Origin: Trichomonas tenax
Lineage: Eukaryota > Parabasalia > Trichomonadida > Trichomonadidae
Length of the DNA stretch: 61,096 bases
Direction of reading: 5' to 3'
Assembly: GCA_023091735.1 (NCBI GenBank)
Contig: JALKBU010000206.1
Location: forward strand, 1 to 61,096
Below are positions 1 to 10,890 of the stretch, one piece after another (within the stretch, counting starts at the first letter, position 1; every line of letters begins with the position of its first letter). A program made the translations under genes and the position numbers. Under the pieces are notes generated by a model. It was not told where the DNA came from. It did no database searches and was given only the letters and a program-made list of their open reading frames with translations.

Positions 1-2062
1 ATCATTAAATTCAGAATTAATTGTTCTTGAATCATGAATTAGATAATGTTTTCATATTACGTTCATTTTATATACTGATTTATATTATTTAGATTCTCAA
101 TTTGATCCTTATATTCTTTGTAAAATTAGTTTTTTACTAAATTTTTATTTTTTTTTTTTTTTTTTTTTTCTTCAAATTATTTGTTTATAATTCATATTTC
201 CCATGCAAGAAGTGATAATTTCGACCGAGTTTCTTGGTTTGGAGTGCAACAAAAATTTGAAATGAACTACGTTTATGGTCTTCATACTCAGCGTGGAGTT
301 TCAATCTATAAATGTCAGTATTTTTTAGACTACAAAGATATTTATAACACTTTTTATAAAGGTGACAATTTGCCTGCGCAAAAAAGTGACAGTCTATTCA
401 TGAAAAGTGACTTTAAGGTTCATGAGTCACTTTTTGGTGTTCACTTTTGTCCTAGACTCGTTTTGATTGTTATAGCCGCTCGAAAGGAAATTCAAAAAAA
501 AATATTGAAAACATTTTTGAGCGAATATGCTGCCATTGTTATGCTGCTGACAATAGAACTGTGTTGTTGAAGTTTCGCTTGTTTTCTAAAAATATTTTCG
601 TCAAATTGAAAAATAAGATATTTCTTTCAATATGAATAGTAACAGATACAGGAGTTATAAGGAATTTGGTTTATAAGAAAGCATCAATGCATTCTTATTA
701 TTTCTTATAAAAGCAAAAATTCCTTTACAATGAACAACTAGCATCGTATTCAACTGCTACACCTGGTCGCTTTTCGTCACATCTTGGCAAACTTGTAATT
801 TAAAGTAAAATTGCATTCAAAAGAAATTTAAAGTAAGCATTGATGAAAATGAAAATCTGAGTTGCCAAGGTGAGAAGGTAGTAATGCATAAGAGAATTTG
901 CGTGTTTCAAGGAATATCGAAAAATCAAGAATCTATAAAACGTAACCGAGAGAAATTTTGAAGAGAAAATTACAATGAATCTCGTTGCCTATAGAAATGA
1001 TTAGGCATTGCTTGAGAGATATTTGATTCAATCAAAAAATCTTATTCATATGCGCTACATTAAGCTACAAGCTCTTGCCTGTAAGCCAAAGAGGAAATGT
1101 TGTGGTACAGAATCGGTTATATTTTTTAAAAATGATTCGAAAATTAATTCAGGTAGCACGACAACTTTTTGAACTAATTGGATAAAATATGTTGAATGAG
1201 TAGCTCTTTAATAAGATTTGTAATACAATCATTTGGGAAATCGTTTGGTATCAGAAAAAAAAACCTCTAATTCGATGTATATTGGACTTCTATGCACAGC
1301 AATAAATCTGCCGTATTTCTGATTAGTACTTTTTGTCGTGAATTTATATTCAAAGATATTTTTCAGTTTTTGATGAATATTCGAATTGAATTTAATCAAA
1401 AAGAGCAGATAGTTAATGGGGAATTCTTTGACCTCACAGGGAATTTCGAAATACCGAGAATGTGGGATGTCTTATAAAAGAATTGAGAGACCAAAACTTT
1501 TGCTAAAACATCGCTCAATTCCCCTTTTAAAAAATGATTAATAGCAAGGCATATTATGATAATCAGTAGATTTCGACTATGAATATCGATTCTATAGCTC
1601 ATGTATGATAAGGTGATTTACGTACAAAAACTTTTGTCATATAATTATAAGTATTATTCATTCGATGAGATGAGACTCAATAAAAATTACCAATTTCTTT
1701 ATATTTATAATTAACATGCAAAATATAATGGCCCCCGCGATTTAAATTATGCAATTAAATCATTTAATGGCCAAAATTTTTCAATTTGAATAAATTCTGC
1801 ATAATAAAAAATTACTTCTTGTTAAATAAAAAACAAGGGATTTTTGATTTTGGAAATCGAGAAGATGCACATGGAGTTAGCTCTTGTAGTAAATATAATG
1901 TTCGAAGTTTGGAGGAATTTTAGCCATATATATTTTCTGCACAATTTTTAGAATCGTTATTTCGGGATAATTTCGTGATATTTATGAGTTTCACTACCAT
2001 GTACCCGCAAATCTATATTCTTTGAAAGATATTCGTTTGAAAAATTATTTCTTGTAAAACAA
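1..2062. other. gene-poor AT-rich spacer
   Basis: I see no convincing gene here. The longest open frame (181-570) begins with TTG, has no recognisable motif and sits in AT-rich DNA. A small hairpin (arms 403-412 and 425-434) carries the core AAAAGTGACT/AGTCACTTTT, which resembles an initiator (TCACTTT) on both strands. This may be promoter debris. A run of about 21 T lies at 149-169. Confidence 0.6.
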
Positions 2063-3319
2063 ATGATTACAAAGAAAGTGATTCATAGCATTCCAATAGT
2101 CGAAGACAGAGTCGAATTTTCTATTTTGGAACTCCCTCCGCGTAATATTGGAAAGTATTATTACTTCACAGTCGATAATATTCAAGAATTTCAGTATATT
2201 CCGTTTTATGAAGATTTTGGTCCACCATCTCTTTTTCAATTCGTCGAGTTCATCCGTTATGTAGAAAATTTACTTGAAAAACGCAAAGAAATACTTCATT
2301 TTTATACAAGTCCAAATCCACAAACGAGAACAAACGCTTTTATTTATATACTCGCATTCAGAATGTTCCACCTTAAGCTTACACCACAGCAAACGATCGA
2401 GCCATACAAATTTATCAATTTTCGTTTTATTCCTTTCAGAGATGCTTCAATGCTTCCATCAACATTTGATTTGGCACATTTAGATGTCCTTAGAGGTCTT
2501 TTCAAAGCTGTTTCATTGAAATGGTTAAATATTAACGAATTTGATTCTAACGAATTCCAAAAAATGAAAGAAATCACAGAAGGCGATATGAGTTGGGTCA
2601 TCCCCGGAAAACTCATTGCGTGCGCAACACCGTACAGCCACTCTCCTATTGGAGGCGGAATTAACGTAGTTACTCCAGAAACGGCAATTCCGAAGTTTAA
2701 GCGTCTGGGAGTCACCAGGATCATCAGGCTTAACCAGCAGTTCTATGATTCGCAGATATTTAAAGATGCTGACTTCAAGCACAACGAATTATATTTCGAT
2801 GACGGAACAGTTCCTTCTAAAGATATTTTTGACAAGTTCTTCGAGCTTATGGCTGAGGAGGACGATGTAGTTGCTCTCCATTGCAAAGCAGGCTTAGGAA
2901 GAACAGGAACACTCGCCGCATGTTATTTAATTAGAAAATATGAATTCACGCCTCGTGAAGCCATTGCTTGGGTTAGGATATGCAGGCCAGGAAGTATAGT
3001 TGGCCCACAGCAACAATTCGTCTTAAAGTTCGATCAGAAGAAAGAAAAGGAAATTAAGCCTCCATCTACACCGCGCGGTGTCAATCCTAGAAATTCCTTC
3101 AACAATTCCAAAGGCTTCTTCTTGGGATCTGTGTTTCCTGATAATTACAAGAATATGACAACAAGAAGATCACTCAGGCCTCAAAAAACACTTAGAATCC
3201 CACAGACTGCGAGGGGGCAGAAAAAGACCCCAATACAGCCTATTTCTTCCAGAACAGCACCGTCATCCCCAAGAAATAAGCGTGGATTTAACTTTTCGGA
3301 ACTAATTTTTGATGTTTAA
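2063..3319 (+). CDS. CDC14: CDC14-type dual-specificity protein phosphatase
   Basis: A 418-aa protein phosphatase of the CDC14 family, whose members dephosphorylate CDK sites and act in mitotic exit, cytokinesis or cilium/basal-body biology. The P-loop HCKAGLGRTG is at residues 273-282, with catalytic Cys274 and Arg280. The upstream loop YFDDGTVPS supplies the general-acid Asp, and the CDC14 hallmark RICRPGSIVGPQQ follows the P-loop. The N-terminal ~160 residues match the inactive DSPn half of the family. The C-terminal ~80 residues are basic, Ser/Pro-rich and probably disordered, with several S/T-P sites, as is usual for CDC14 tails. The ATG at 2063 is the first in frame. The stop is followed by A, giving TAAA, which matches the short trichomonad poly(A) signal. 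All catalytic residues are present, so activity is expected. Confidence 0.93.
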   Translation: MITKKVIHSIPIVEDRVEFSILELPPRNIGKYYYFTVDNIQEFQYIPFYEDFGPPSLFQFVEFIRYVENLLEKRKEILHFYTSPNPQTRTNAFIYILAFRMFHLKLTPQQTIEPYKFINFRFIPFRDASMLPSTFDLAHLDVLRGLFKAVSLKWLNINEFDSNEFQKMKEITEGDMSWVIPGKLIACATPYSHSPIGGGINVVTPETAIPKFKRLGVTRIIRLNQQFYDSQIFKDADFKHNELYFDDGTVPSKDIFDKFFELMAEEDDVVALHCKAGLGRTGTLAACYLIRKYEFTPREAIAWVRICRPGSIVGPQQQFVLKFDQKKEKEIKPPSTPRGVNPRNSFNNSKGFFLGSVFPDNYKNMTTRRSLRPQKTLRIPQTARGQKKTPIQPISSRTAPSSPRNKRGFNFSELIFDV

Positions 3320-4305
3320 ACTGTTTATTTGATATACATTAAATTGCCATTGAGAGCGGAACGAAAAAGATGAACTATGAGTCCGAAATCACATAATTAG
3401 CGAATATATATTATCGTATTTGTTTTTTGAGAAAACATAACCATTACCTTCAGACAGAGGAGGAAAAGGTGAATCTCTGTGAAAAAGAAAGGCTGCCATT
3501 GATCAACTGAAATGGCAATCGAAAGATTTTAAAAAGTCAAAAAATACAAAATCCGTCATGAGAAAATGTGATATATGCGATAAAAGCAAAATTTTAAACT
3601 TCTAAAAATTGTGAAAAAATAATTCTCAAAAAATTGCTAAATTTTATAGTAGCTCAATTATATCTATCTCACAGAAAGTCTAAATTTCGAGTTTTGGAAA
3701 ATTCGTTTTCGTCACATTTTGCTAATGACACTTTTATTTTTAACATTTATTATCAAACAACCGCATTCATTGAATATACTATAAGATTAATTTTCTATTT
3801 GAAAGTCACTTTTACATAACATTGTAATCCTAAAATAGCGTATTTTTATAATATATAATAAAAATTTTATTTCAATTCGTCCGTTATTTCACCTAAATCT
3901 CCGTATATAACAAGATCATTGCTTCTTATAATAAAATATTCAATTTTGGAGAATTTTCTAAACGGCTATTTTGTAACATTCATTGGGTTCACAAATAAAT
4001 TACTTTTATTTTCTCGATAATTTATATATGATGCATGATGTTCTGCCTATATAAATTTTCAATTCTAAAAAATGTTCTGAATATTTCTGAATACCGTTGA
4101 AAACTTTTCGATAATTATCAATACAAAACATTTAATTACAAAATTATAGATTTTTGAATTATTCATAAAATATTTTCAGAAAATTATTTTTAAGAGGTTT
4201 TATATTTCCTTCTTGGTGATATTTGCCGATAATTTTTCAAAATTCCAAAATTTTTCATTTAAATAAAATGTTTGTAAGGTCGCTTACTTGTGACATTTTG
4301 ATTCC
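3320..4305. other. AT-rich intergenic spacer
   Basis: No ATG-initiated frame with protein-like composition, no tRNA-like fold and no long repeat was seen. Confidence 0.6.
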
Positions 4306-4725
4306 AGTGGCGAATTGTACTTCAAGCAGGTGAAAACCACGTCTCCCAATGTGTTTACAGATCCTAGTTCATCAGAGACTTCAATAACAAATTTCATCCA
4401 CATCATAAGTGTTTCGGTTGATGATGTTGTGAAGAAATCAACTGCTAGGAATCCAGATCCCAACCACGAGTTGTAATGGACAACACTTCCAGGAAATCAA
4501 ATATATCAAATTCATAATAACGTAGGACCATTAAGCATTTTGGTTATACCACAGATTAACTGCGATGTTCTAATTCGTGGTGGTTATACAAGACCTGACT
4601 TATGTCCAGATGGGACCTTATTATCTCTCGAAACGTCGTTTGATATCTCCAGCCATTTAACGAGCCCCACAATGAACTATCCATACACGTTTGCTATTTT
4701 TGTTTGTTTGCAATATTGTTATTAA
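4306..4725 (+). pseudogene. unrecognised gene fossil
   Basis: A frame opens near 4306 and runs in one phase to the stop ending at 4725, interrupted by a single TAA near 4473. Base composition is richer in GC than the DNA on either side, and the translation looks protein-like, with short segments such as SVSVDDVVKK and LSILVIPQINCDVLIRGGY. There is no ATG at its beginning. I read it as the surviving interior or C-terminal part of a decayed gene. I do not recognise the family; a mobile-element origin is possible but not shown. Confidence 0.4.
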
Positions 4726-5036
4726 ATATATAATATATGCGATGAGAAATGAACAGTTTTTCGATAGATAGCTTACGAGGATCCTGTAGATGGTTGGCTA
4801 TCTTTGATAACAAGTTTAATGCGATTGAGTCATTTCTTTTAAATGTTACATGAACGGGAATCATTGTGACTCAATAAATATATAGGAAGCTGCATCAGTT
4901 TATTGAACAATTTTGGAAATCATGAATTCAATTGATTTCAGCTGTTGTTAAGAAGGAAGAATTAATGCATTGAATATTTGTGAATGTTGAATTCCTTACA
5001 TTCATCATGATATGGAATTTCCAAATTTATATTTAG
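4726..5036. other. AT-rich spacer
   Basis: Nothing gene-like was seen. The spacer leads directly into the ~99-bp tandem repeat. Confidence 0.55.
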
Positions 5037-5500
5037 AAGAAACACCAAGAAATAGAACCAATAATCACATGCTCGTATGCGTGTGTTATGCATATATTTC
5101 ATTACAAGATATCTGATATATCGAATAAAAACCCAAATCAAGCGAGGAAATTAAGGCAATTAAACACGCATAAGTCTATGTATGCTATGCATAGTTCCCA
5201 GAAAAAGATATTAAATTAAATTTTTTCGAGCTAAAAATTACGCGAGAAAATAAAGGAATTAAGTTTCCATTATGATGGACGATCCAAACATATATTTCAC
5301 CAAATGATATTTGATATCAAAATCAGAAACAAAAAATTAAGCGAGAAAATTGATGCAATTAATTATTAAATCTCATATATGCGCTATGCGTTGATTTTAA
5401 AAACGATATTTGGTCTAAAATTTCAGTATAAAGAATTAAGCGAGAAAATTAAGGTAAATAAGCTCTCCATACGATAGCAGATCCAAATATAGAATATCAC
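5037..5500. repeat. degenerate tandem repeat, ~99-100 bp unit, 4-5 copies
   Basis: The word AAT(T/C)A(A/C)GCGAG(A/G)AAAT recurs at about 5136, 5236, 5335 and 5434, a spacing of 99-100 bp. A weaker unit begins near 5037. Between anchors the units share ATATGCG/CTATGC-type words, then GATATTTG and TCAAAATC-like words. The array ends about 40-100 bp before the start of the 1619-aa gene, so it occupies that gene's upstream region. Confidence 0.75.
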
Positions 5501-5542
5501 CTTTAATAAAAACAATCAAAATTTGTAACGTTTTTTTAAGCA

Positions 5543-8500
5543 ATGTCTTCGGAGGAATTCTCTCATTCCGACAGCTACAAAGGCTACGTGAACAGCATTC
5601 TCCAGAGCGTTGAGGACCGTTCTGTCCCCGATCCAGTCTGGGGAAGCAAAATTCCGTCGAATTATGAAGAGTTGAGACAACATTGCCTTCAATTCGTCGA
5701 TAAATACTCCACGACACCAACTATACAGCCTAAACCTATAATTGCGACACTTGAGCCATACAAAACAATCCTTCCGACCTTTACATCAGAATTTATTAAG
5801 AATTATCTCGAACAAATGATCAGCGAGGTCAGGATGCAGAAATTTAGAGAGCTTTGCCAATATTTCCAATCAAATGCAGATATTTCTCTCGAAGTTGCGC
5901 AAGAACACTGTGATACTCAAGCTGACGATTTCTCGCAGGAAATTGAACCATTTGGAATTCTATCTGAAACGGAGCTCGTCAATATGTGCCTTTCCACTAT
6001 TTATTCTCGCTCAGAACATCATCTTTATATCACATCTGTTGCTGAATTAATTACGTATTTTCCTTATCTCAATATTGCAAGCACAACATCAAACTTCGTC
6101 TCTCTCTTTGCTGCAAATCACAAACAGTTTTCTCCTGGATCGCCTGAAAGTGCTGGATTCACACCACCGCTTTTAATGACGACAAATGAGCAATTTGATG
6201 CTGAGTTGCAGCGTCTCGCAGCCAACTTCTCACTCCAAGTTGACTCGTCACAAAATGATCTTTTATATTCGATTAACAAATTATTTATTTCAACAGCTGA
6301 GAAATCCGTCACATGGAATGTTCTCTGCATCAACGATCAGATCAGTGATCCCGCAGCTTCTAGTGTACAATTCAAATTATTTGCTGCTCGCGCGCATATT
6401 AACACAAATGTTCAGCAAAACATCAGTTACATTCCACCACATAGACAGCTCCACTTCGTTGAGTCAATGCTCGACTCGTATTCAGACAAAGTCGATGAAA
6501 TTCTCTGCGGTGAAGAATCATTTTTGCACGTCGCTTCTGCTCAAGTTGTTCATCAGCACATCACTGAAATAACACGCGGTGCAACACAGCACAACGATCA
6601 GTCGAATTCAGCGGCCCAGAAGCAGAGCGGAATCATCAAAATGAAGTTCTTGAGAGCACAAATGCTTCGCCAGACAATCATTTCAACAGTCAACTGGATG
6701 ATCTCAATCATTAAGGGAATCGAACTCGATCAACGTGATGCATCGAACCCAGACTGCCTAAACTCAGCATCTATTCTCTTCCAGCGCGATCTCGTTGTCG
6801 AATCGAAGCAGTTCCCACACTGCATTGTCATCCGCAATCCATCGACATCACACAATGTGATCTATGAAGAGACATTGAACCAAATGGAGAGAATTCGCAA
6901 CGATCTTCTCAACTTCGGCTCATTCTACATCCGCAAGTGGGAGAAGGAGTGCGGCTCTCAGATCGATCGCAAGTCAATCGTTGAAGATCTTTATGAGTGC
7001 GAAAACAAATTCCAGAATGGAAAGAAGCGCCTTATTGAGTCATTGATGGATCTCTACAACAACACATTCGATCCAGAGATGTGCAAGCGCATCTGCGAGT
7101 TCATCAAGTACGTCGTCTTCTCGCGTCCATTGATCGCTCTCGATGTCTATGATTACTTCACAATTCCATTCGACATGAACACAAGAATCTTGGAACTTCA
7201 GGCGGACATCATTTCATCACAAATGATTAAGACAGTCGACGACTTGGAGCTCGTTTTCAACGCAGTAAAGACAGCTGTCTCAGTCATCGCTCTCAAGCAG
7301 AATACACTCAACGTTGATGCTTTCGTCAATCTCGAGTTCGTCATTTGGACATACGTCAGCGATTTCTGCCGAAATGTCACAGACACGGAACCAGACTTGA
7401 CTTCTCTCATCGAGAATGTTGAAGTTTCAATGCGTCTCAAGAACATATTGAGGCCGGGTTCACCACAGACAGTCGATCAAGTCCCATACTACGCAAATCT
7501 CCAAGGAGTGAGATTCGAGGTCATCAGATCAGTCCTCAGTTACAGAGCTTATCTCGCACAATGTGAAGTGATGAAAGAAGATGTTAAGCAGCATCTCCAG
7601 AGAACACTTTTCGCAGAACTTACTTCAGAAGAAATCGATATCGAAGATAGAATGATTTTGGCAGTCGATGAAGTCAAAGAAAGCCAAGTTGAGTTGGCAG
7701 GTGAAGGACTTGATATTGTCAACAGACTTCAAGCCGTTGAATCTTCTCTCCTTGATGCAATTGTTGCATACAACTTCACAATTACTGAAGCAAAGATCAG
7801 AGAAGCGATGTTCGGAAAAGTTGAGCTTCCAGCAAATCCGCCTGCATGCTACGCTAAATACTTCTCTAAGGATGAAGTTAAGAAGCTCATTGAGTTCCTT
7901 GAAGCGAGAGAATATCCTCCATTCCAGTCGATATTCAAGCTCAAAGCGAACATCAGAGAATCTCTTCAAGTTTTGAATCTCAACGCTGGTTCTCACTTCG
8001 ATGAACTTCTCAACGCTCAGCAGAAGCAAACAAGCGTTTCCGTTCAGTTCCTTCAGAACAGAGCGAGACTTCCTGATGTTATGAAGATCCTCGCATTGTT
8101 TGAATCTTCATCTGACAAGATTCCAACAGTTTTCGATGGATATTCACTCATTGAATCTGTACAACCATCAATGCGTAGAGAGAAAGCTCGTGGTGCTTTG
8201 GAATTCTATTCTTTCGTCATTCTCCTCACATTCCTTTCATATCACGCTTCAACACTTGAACAGAGTGTCACAAAGATCCACAAACATCAGAGAAAGGCCA
8301 AATACTTCGCTCCACATCTTCAGTCGCTTCTCGATGAAACAGGAGGACTCCAAAACGACGCACAGAAGACCCAGGCTGCTAAAACATTCGCAACAGACTT
8401 ATTGATCAGAATCAACGTCGCTTGCATTGAGAGTGGAATCGAGTTCGGTCGTTCATTCCACGAGAAGGCAGAAGGCACAGCTCCACCAATTCTCAACATC

Positions 8501-10402
8501 AGTGGCAACTGGACGATTTCTGCTGAGAAGCAACAAGAAACAAAGCCACAGAACATCATGAAGATCATCGAGGAGCAACTTGAGGAACTCGCATCACTCA
8601 ACATCAGTCTCGCAAACATGTCTTTCATCTTCTTCTGGAACATCGATGGTGAACAGCGTAAAGTCATCAAGAAGTGCTTTGACACACTTTCAGGAGAAAC
8701 AAATCTTGTTCAGAGATTCAGACAACTTAGACAAAAGATTTTACTCATCAGACTTTTGTCTTCTCCAACATTCTCAAGCGGCGAAATCTGCGAATTCCCA
8801 TCTCCTTTCAACCATTTGTTGCTCATTCTCGATAACATTCTCGATGGAACTCCAGAGAGCCTCAGATTCGTTTTGATCCATCTTCTCATTCAGCGATGCA
8901 TCAAACGCCCGAAGTCTGCAGAACCGGTGAAGCTTCTTCCTCCTCCAGTCGTTACAGAGAAGTCTCCATTCCTTGCGGATGTTGACTCTCTTCCACATGA
9001 GACAAAGAGTGAAACACTTCATCCTGCTCTCGCTCAGTTCATCGAGCAGCTTCAGTTGCACTCAACAAGCGACTCGAGAAATGAAATTAAGATTTCTCAG
9101 TTCCACGTCAACCAAGCTTTGCTGAAGTTCTCCCAGTCAATCAGTCAGTTGTTCGATTCATCTCTCGTCCAAAGCCACAAAGCTTTCCTCGCACTTCACA
9201 CAATGCTTTTCGAGTCCAATCACAAACACGATGAATTGTTCAGGAAACGCGTCCAGGCAATCAACCAAGAAGCGAGAACATTCAACAGAAAGCTACAGAC
9301 AGCGCTCGCTGACAGATCTCACACAGTTGGCTATGAAATCAATTTGCTTCAGGAGACATTAAAGAGCTCCAAGTTCGACAAGAAGGAGCGTCAGGAAGCA
9401 ATCAGGAGAAAGCTGAAGGAGGAATACACACCGCAAGTTCGTGAAATGACTCTTCAGCTCTTCTCATTGAAGCACAATCTCGAGCAGTACCAGAAGAACT
9501 TGCAGCATGAAATCGAAGGAAACATGTTCGAGATCAAGAAGCAGTCAATCTCACAGCTTCTCAGGTCACAGAATCTTCCAGACGAAGTCAAGGACTCCAT
9601 GAAGCAGGCCTTCGACTTCGATGATGCTCTTCACGAGCTCATGGAAACAAAGTCTGAACTTTCCAGTACAGTCTTCAAGCTTAAGGCGATGAGGCTTTTG
9701 CAGGATCTCGCAGTCCGCTCAGACTTCCAAGTCAAGCTGAAGAAGATCGAGGAACAGCGTGAAATGGTTAAGCAGGAGAACAGCGAGTTCTCTAAAGAGA
9801 GAGATGTGAAAGAAGCCGCTCTCAAACAGCAGTACACAACAGTTATGCAGAGCGTCAGAGCTGCTGAAAAGGAAGTCGAAAAGCTGAGAAGAGAGCTCGA
9901 ACTCGAAAACAAGAACAGATCGAAACTCAGAGAATGGCGTACGAAGCACGAGAAGCGTGTTGCAGTACTTGAGAAGAAGCTTCAGAGACTCACAGAATGG
10001 TCGAAGTACAAACCAGACAAACTCATCTTCCAGCTCGACATGATCGAGAAGGAAATCGAGCGCAGGAAGAGAGCGAAAGAGAGAGGCCCCGCTCTTCTTG
10101 AGAAGACGAAGCAGACTGTTGATAGAGAGCTTAAGAGGTGCCAGGCGCAGCTCAAGGCTCAGGAGAACGCAAGAGAGGCACTCGAGAAAGAAACAAATGC
10201 ATCGGCGATGAAGCAGAACCTCACTTTCTCCAACGAGATTCAGTCACAAGATTTGGTTGCTGTCATGGAGGAGAACTCCAAGCTGAAGGAAGAAAACGAG
10301 CAGCTTCAGCAGCGCTTGGCAGAATTATCCCTCCAAATCGCGGCTGTTTCTCAAATCAATATCGGCGGCATCAAGATCAAAGCTTCCAGACTTGACCAGT
10401 AA
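5543..10402 (+). CDS. large coiled-coil protein, 1619 aa
   Basis: An intact 1619-aa reading frame whose codon use and higher GC are typical of a well-expressed trichomonad gene. Residues 1 to ~1200 are mostly alpha-helical, without membrane segments or enzyme motifs. From about residue 1230 to 1600 the protein is a nearly continuous, highly charged coiled coil rich in E/K/R/Q/L heptads. The middle part (around residues 450-560, with the LYECE and SRPLIALDVYDYF segments) reminds me of CCDC162-type coiled-coil proteins found in ciliated protists and animals, but I cannot confirm this without a profile search. A structural role in the cytoskeleton or flagellar apparatus is an inference. The ATG at 5543 is the first in frame. 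The upstream region is occupied by a ~99-bp tandem repeat. There are no internal stops. Confidence 0.85.
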   Translation: MSSEEFSHSDSYKGYVNSILQSVEDRSVPDPVWGSKIPSNYEELRQHCLQFVDKYSTTPTIQPKPIIATLEPYKTILPTFTSEFIKNYLEQMISEVRMQKFRELCQYFQSNADISLEVAQEHCDTQADDFSQEIEPFGILSETELVNMCLSTIYSRSEHHLYITSVAELITYFPYLNIASTTSNFVSLFAANHKQFSPGSPESAGFTPPLLMTTNEQFDAELQRLAANFSLQVDSSQNDLLYSINKLFISTAEKSVTWNVLCINDQISDPAASSVQFKLFAARAHINTNVQQNISYIPPHRQLHFVESMLDSYSDKVDEILCGEESFLHVASAQVVHQHITEITRGATQHNDQSNSAAQKQSGIIKMKFLRAQMLRQTIISTVNWMISIIKGIELDQRDASNPDCLNSASILFQRDLVVESKQFPHCIVIRNPSTSHNVIYEETLNQMERIRNDLLNFGSFYIRKWEKECGSQIDRKSIVEDLYECENKFQNGKKRLIESLMDLYNNTFDPEMCKRICEFIKYVVFSRPLIALDVYDYFTIPFDMNTRILELQADIISSQMIKTVDDLELVFNAVKTAVSVIALKQNTLNVDAFVNLEFVIWTYVSDFCRNVTDTEPDLTSLIENVEVSMRLKNILRPGSPQTVDQVPYYANLQGVRFEVIRSVLSYRAYLAQCEVMKEDVKQHLQRTLFAELTSEEIDIEDRMILAVDEVKESQVELAGEGLDIVNRLQAVESSLLDAIVAYNFTITEAKIREAMFGKVELPANPPACYAKYFSKDEVKKLIEFLEAREYPPFQSIFKLKANIRESLQVLNLNAGSHFDELLNAQQKQTSVSVQFLQNRARLPDVMKILALFESSSDKIPTVFDGYSLIESVQPSMRREKARGALEFYSFVILLTFLSYHASTLEQSVTKIHKHQRKAKYFAPHLQSLLDETGGLQNDAQKTQAAKTFATDLLIRINVACIESGIEFGRSFHEKAEGTAPPILNISGNWTISAEKQQETKPQNIMKIIEEQLEELASLNISLANMSFIFFWNIDGEQRKVIKKCFDTLSGETNLVQRFRQLRQKILLIRLLSSPTFSSGEICEFPSPFNHLLLILDNILDGTPESLRFVLIHLLIQRCIKRPKSAEPVKLLPPPVVTEKSPFLADVDSLPHETKSETLHPALAQFIEQLQLHSTSDSRNEIKISQFHVNQALLKFSQSISQLFDSSLVQSHKAFLALHTMLFESNHKHDELFRKRVQAINQEARTFNRKLQTALADRSHTVGYEINLLQETLKSSKFDKKERQEAIRRKLKEEYTPQVREMTLQLFSLKHNLEQYQKNLQHEIEGNMFEIKKQSISQLLRSQNLPDEVKDSMKQAFDFDDALHELMETKSELSSTVFKLKAMRLLQDLAVRSDFQVKLKKIEEQREMVKQENSEFSKERDVKEAALKQQYTTVMQSVRAAEKEVEKLRRELELENKNRSKLREWRTKHEKRVAVLEKKLQRLTEWSKYKPDKLIFQLDMIEKEIERRKRAKERGPALLEKTKQTVDRELKRCQAQLKAQENAREALEKETNASAMKQNLTFSNEIQSQDLVAVMEENSKLKEENEQLQQRLAELSLQIAAVSQINIGGIKIKASRLDQ

Positions 10403-10890
10403 CTTTTGTTATTTATATTTTTATATTTTCTTTTTACTAAAAGTATATACATTGAATAATATTAATCTTAAGCCAGCGATTATCAATAGCTCCAGAAATG
10501 GCGATTGTTTTAAGACTTGAAGAACTCGTTTGCAACCTTATTTAATCTGAATCAGTCTGCTATGGTAAAGCCCCCAATAAGCAAGTTCTTGTTCAATTTA
10601 ATTGTAGATGCGCATCAAATTGCCGATAACAATTATGTTTATTTCTAATAGATTATGTTTATTGTTTATTTATTTAAATTTCTAATAGATTATGTTTATT
10701 GTTATTTCTAATAGATAATGGCGATCAAATCAAACTGATTGATTCCATACCATAACGACGATCAAAACTAATCGATTGATGTTATATTAATATAAAGATG
10801 ATCAAATGTGATTGTTTGATATAATATCATTATGATGTTAGAGTGGGAATGATTGATTTCATTCCTTAATGACAATTATATAATTGTTGA
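10403..10890. other. AT-rich spacer with ATGAT-type simple repetition
   Basis: There is no gene. From ~10620 short words such as CTAATAGATTATGTTTATTG repeat imperfectly. Further on, GATGATCAAA and TTGATTTCATATCATAATGA words recur and continue into the decayed ankyrin gene. Confidence 0.55.

Noticed and set aside
181..570. 129-codon open frame
   Set aside because: It starts with TTG, no ATG occurs near its beginning, the composition is intergenic and it has no motif; its Inr-like words are on both strands.
5543..10402. Long antisense and alternative frames inside the coiled-coil, USP and cyclase genes
   Set aside because: They are shadows of high-scoring coding frames and contain Ser/Leu-rich nonsense typical of antisense translation.
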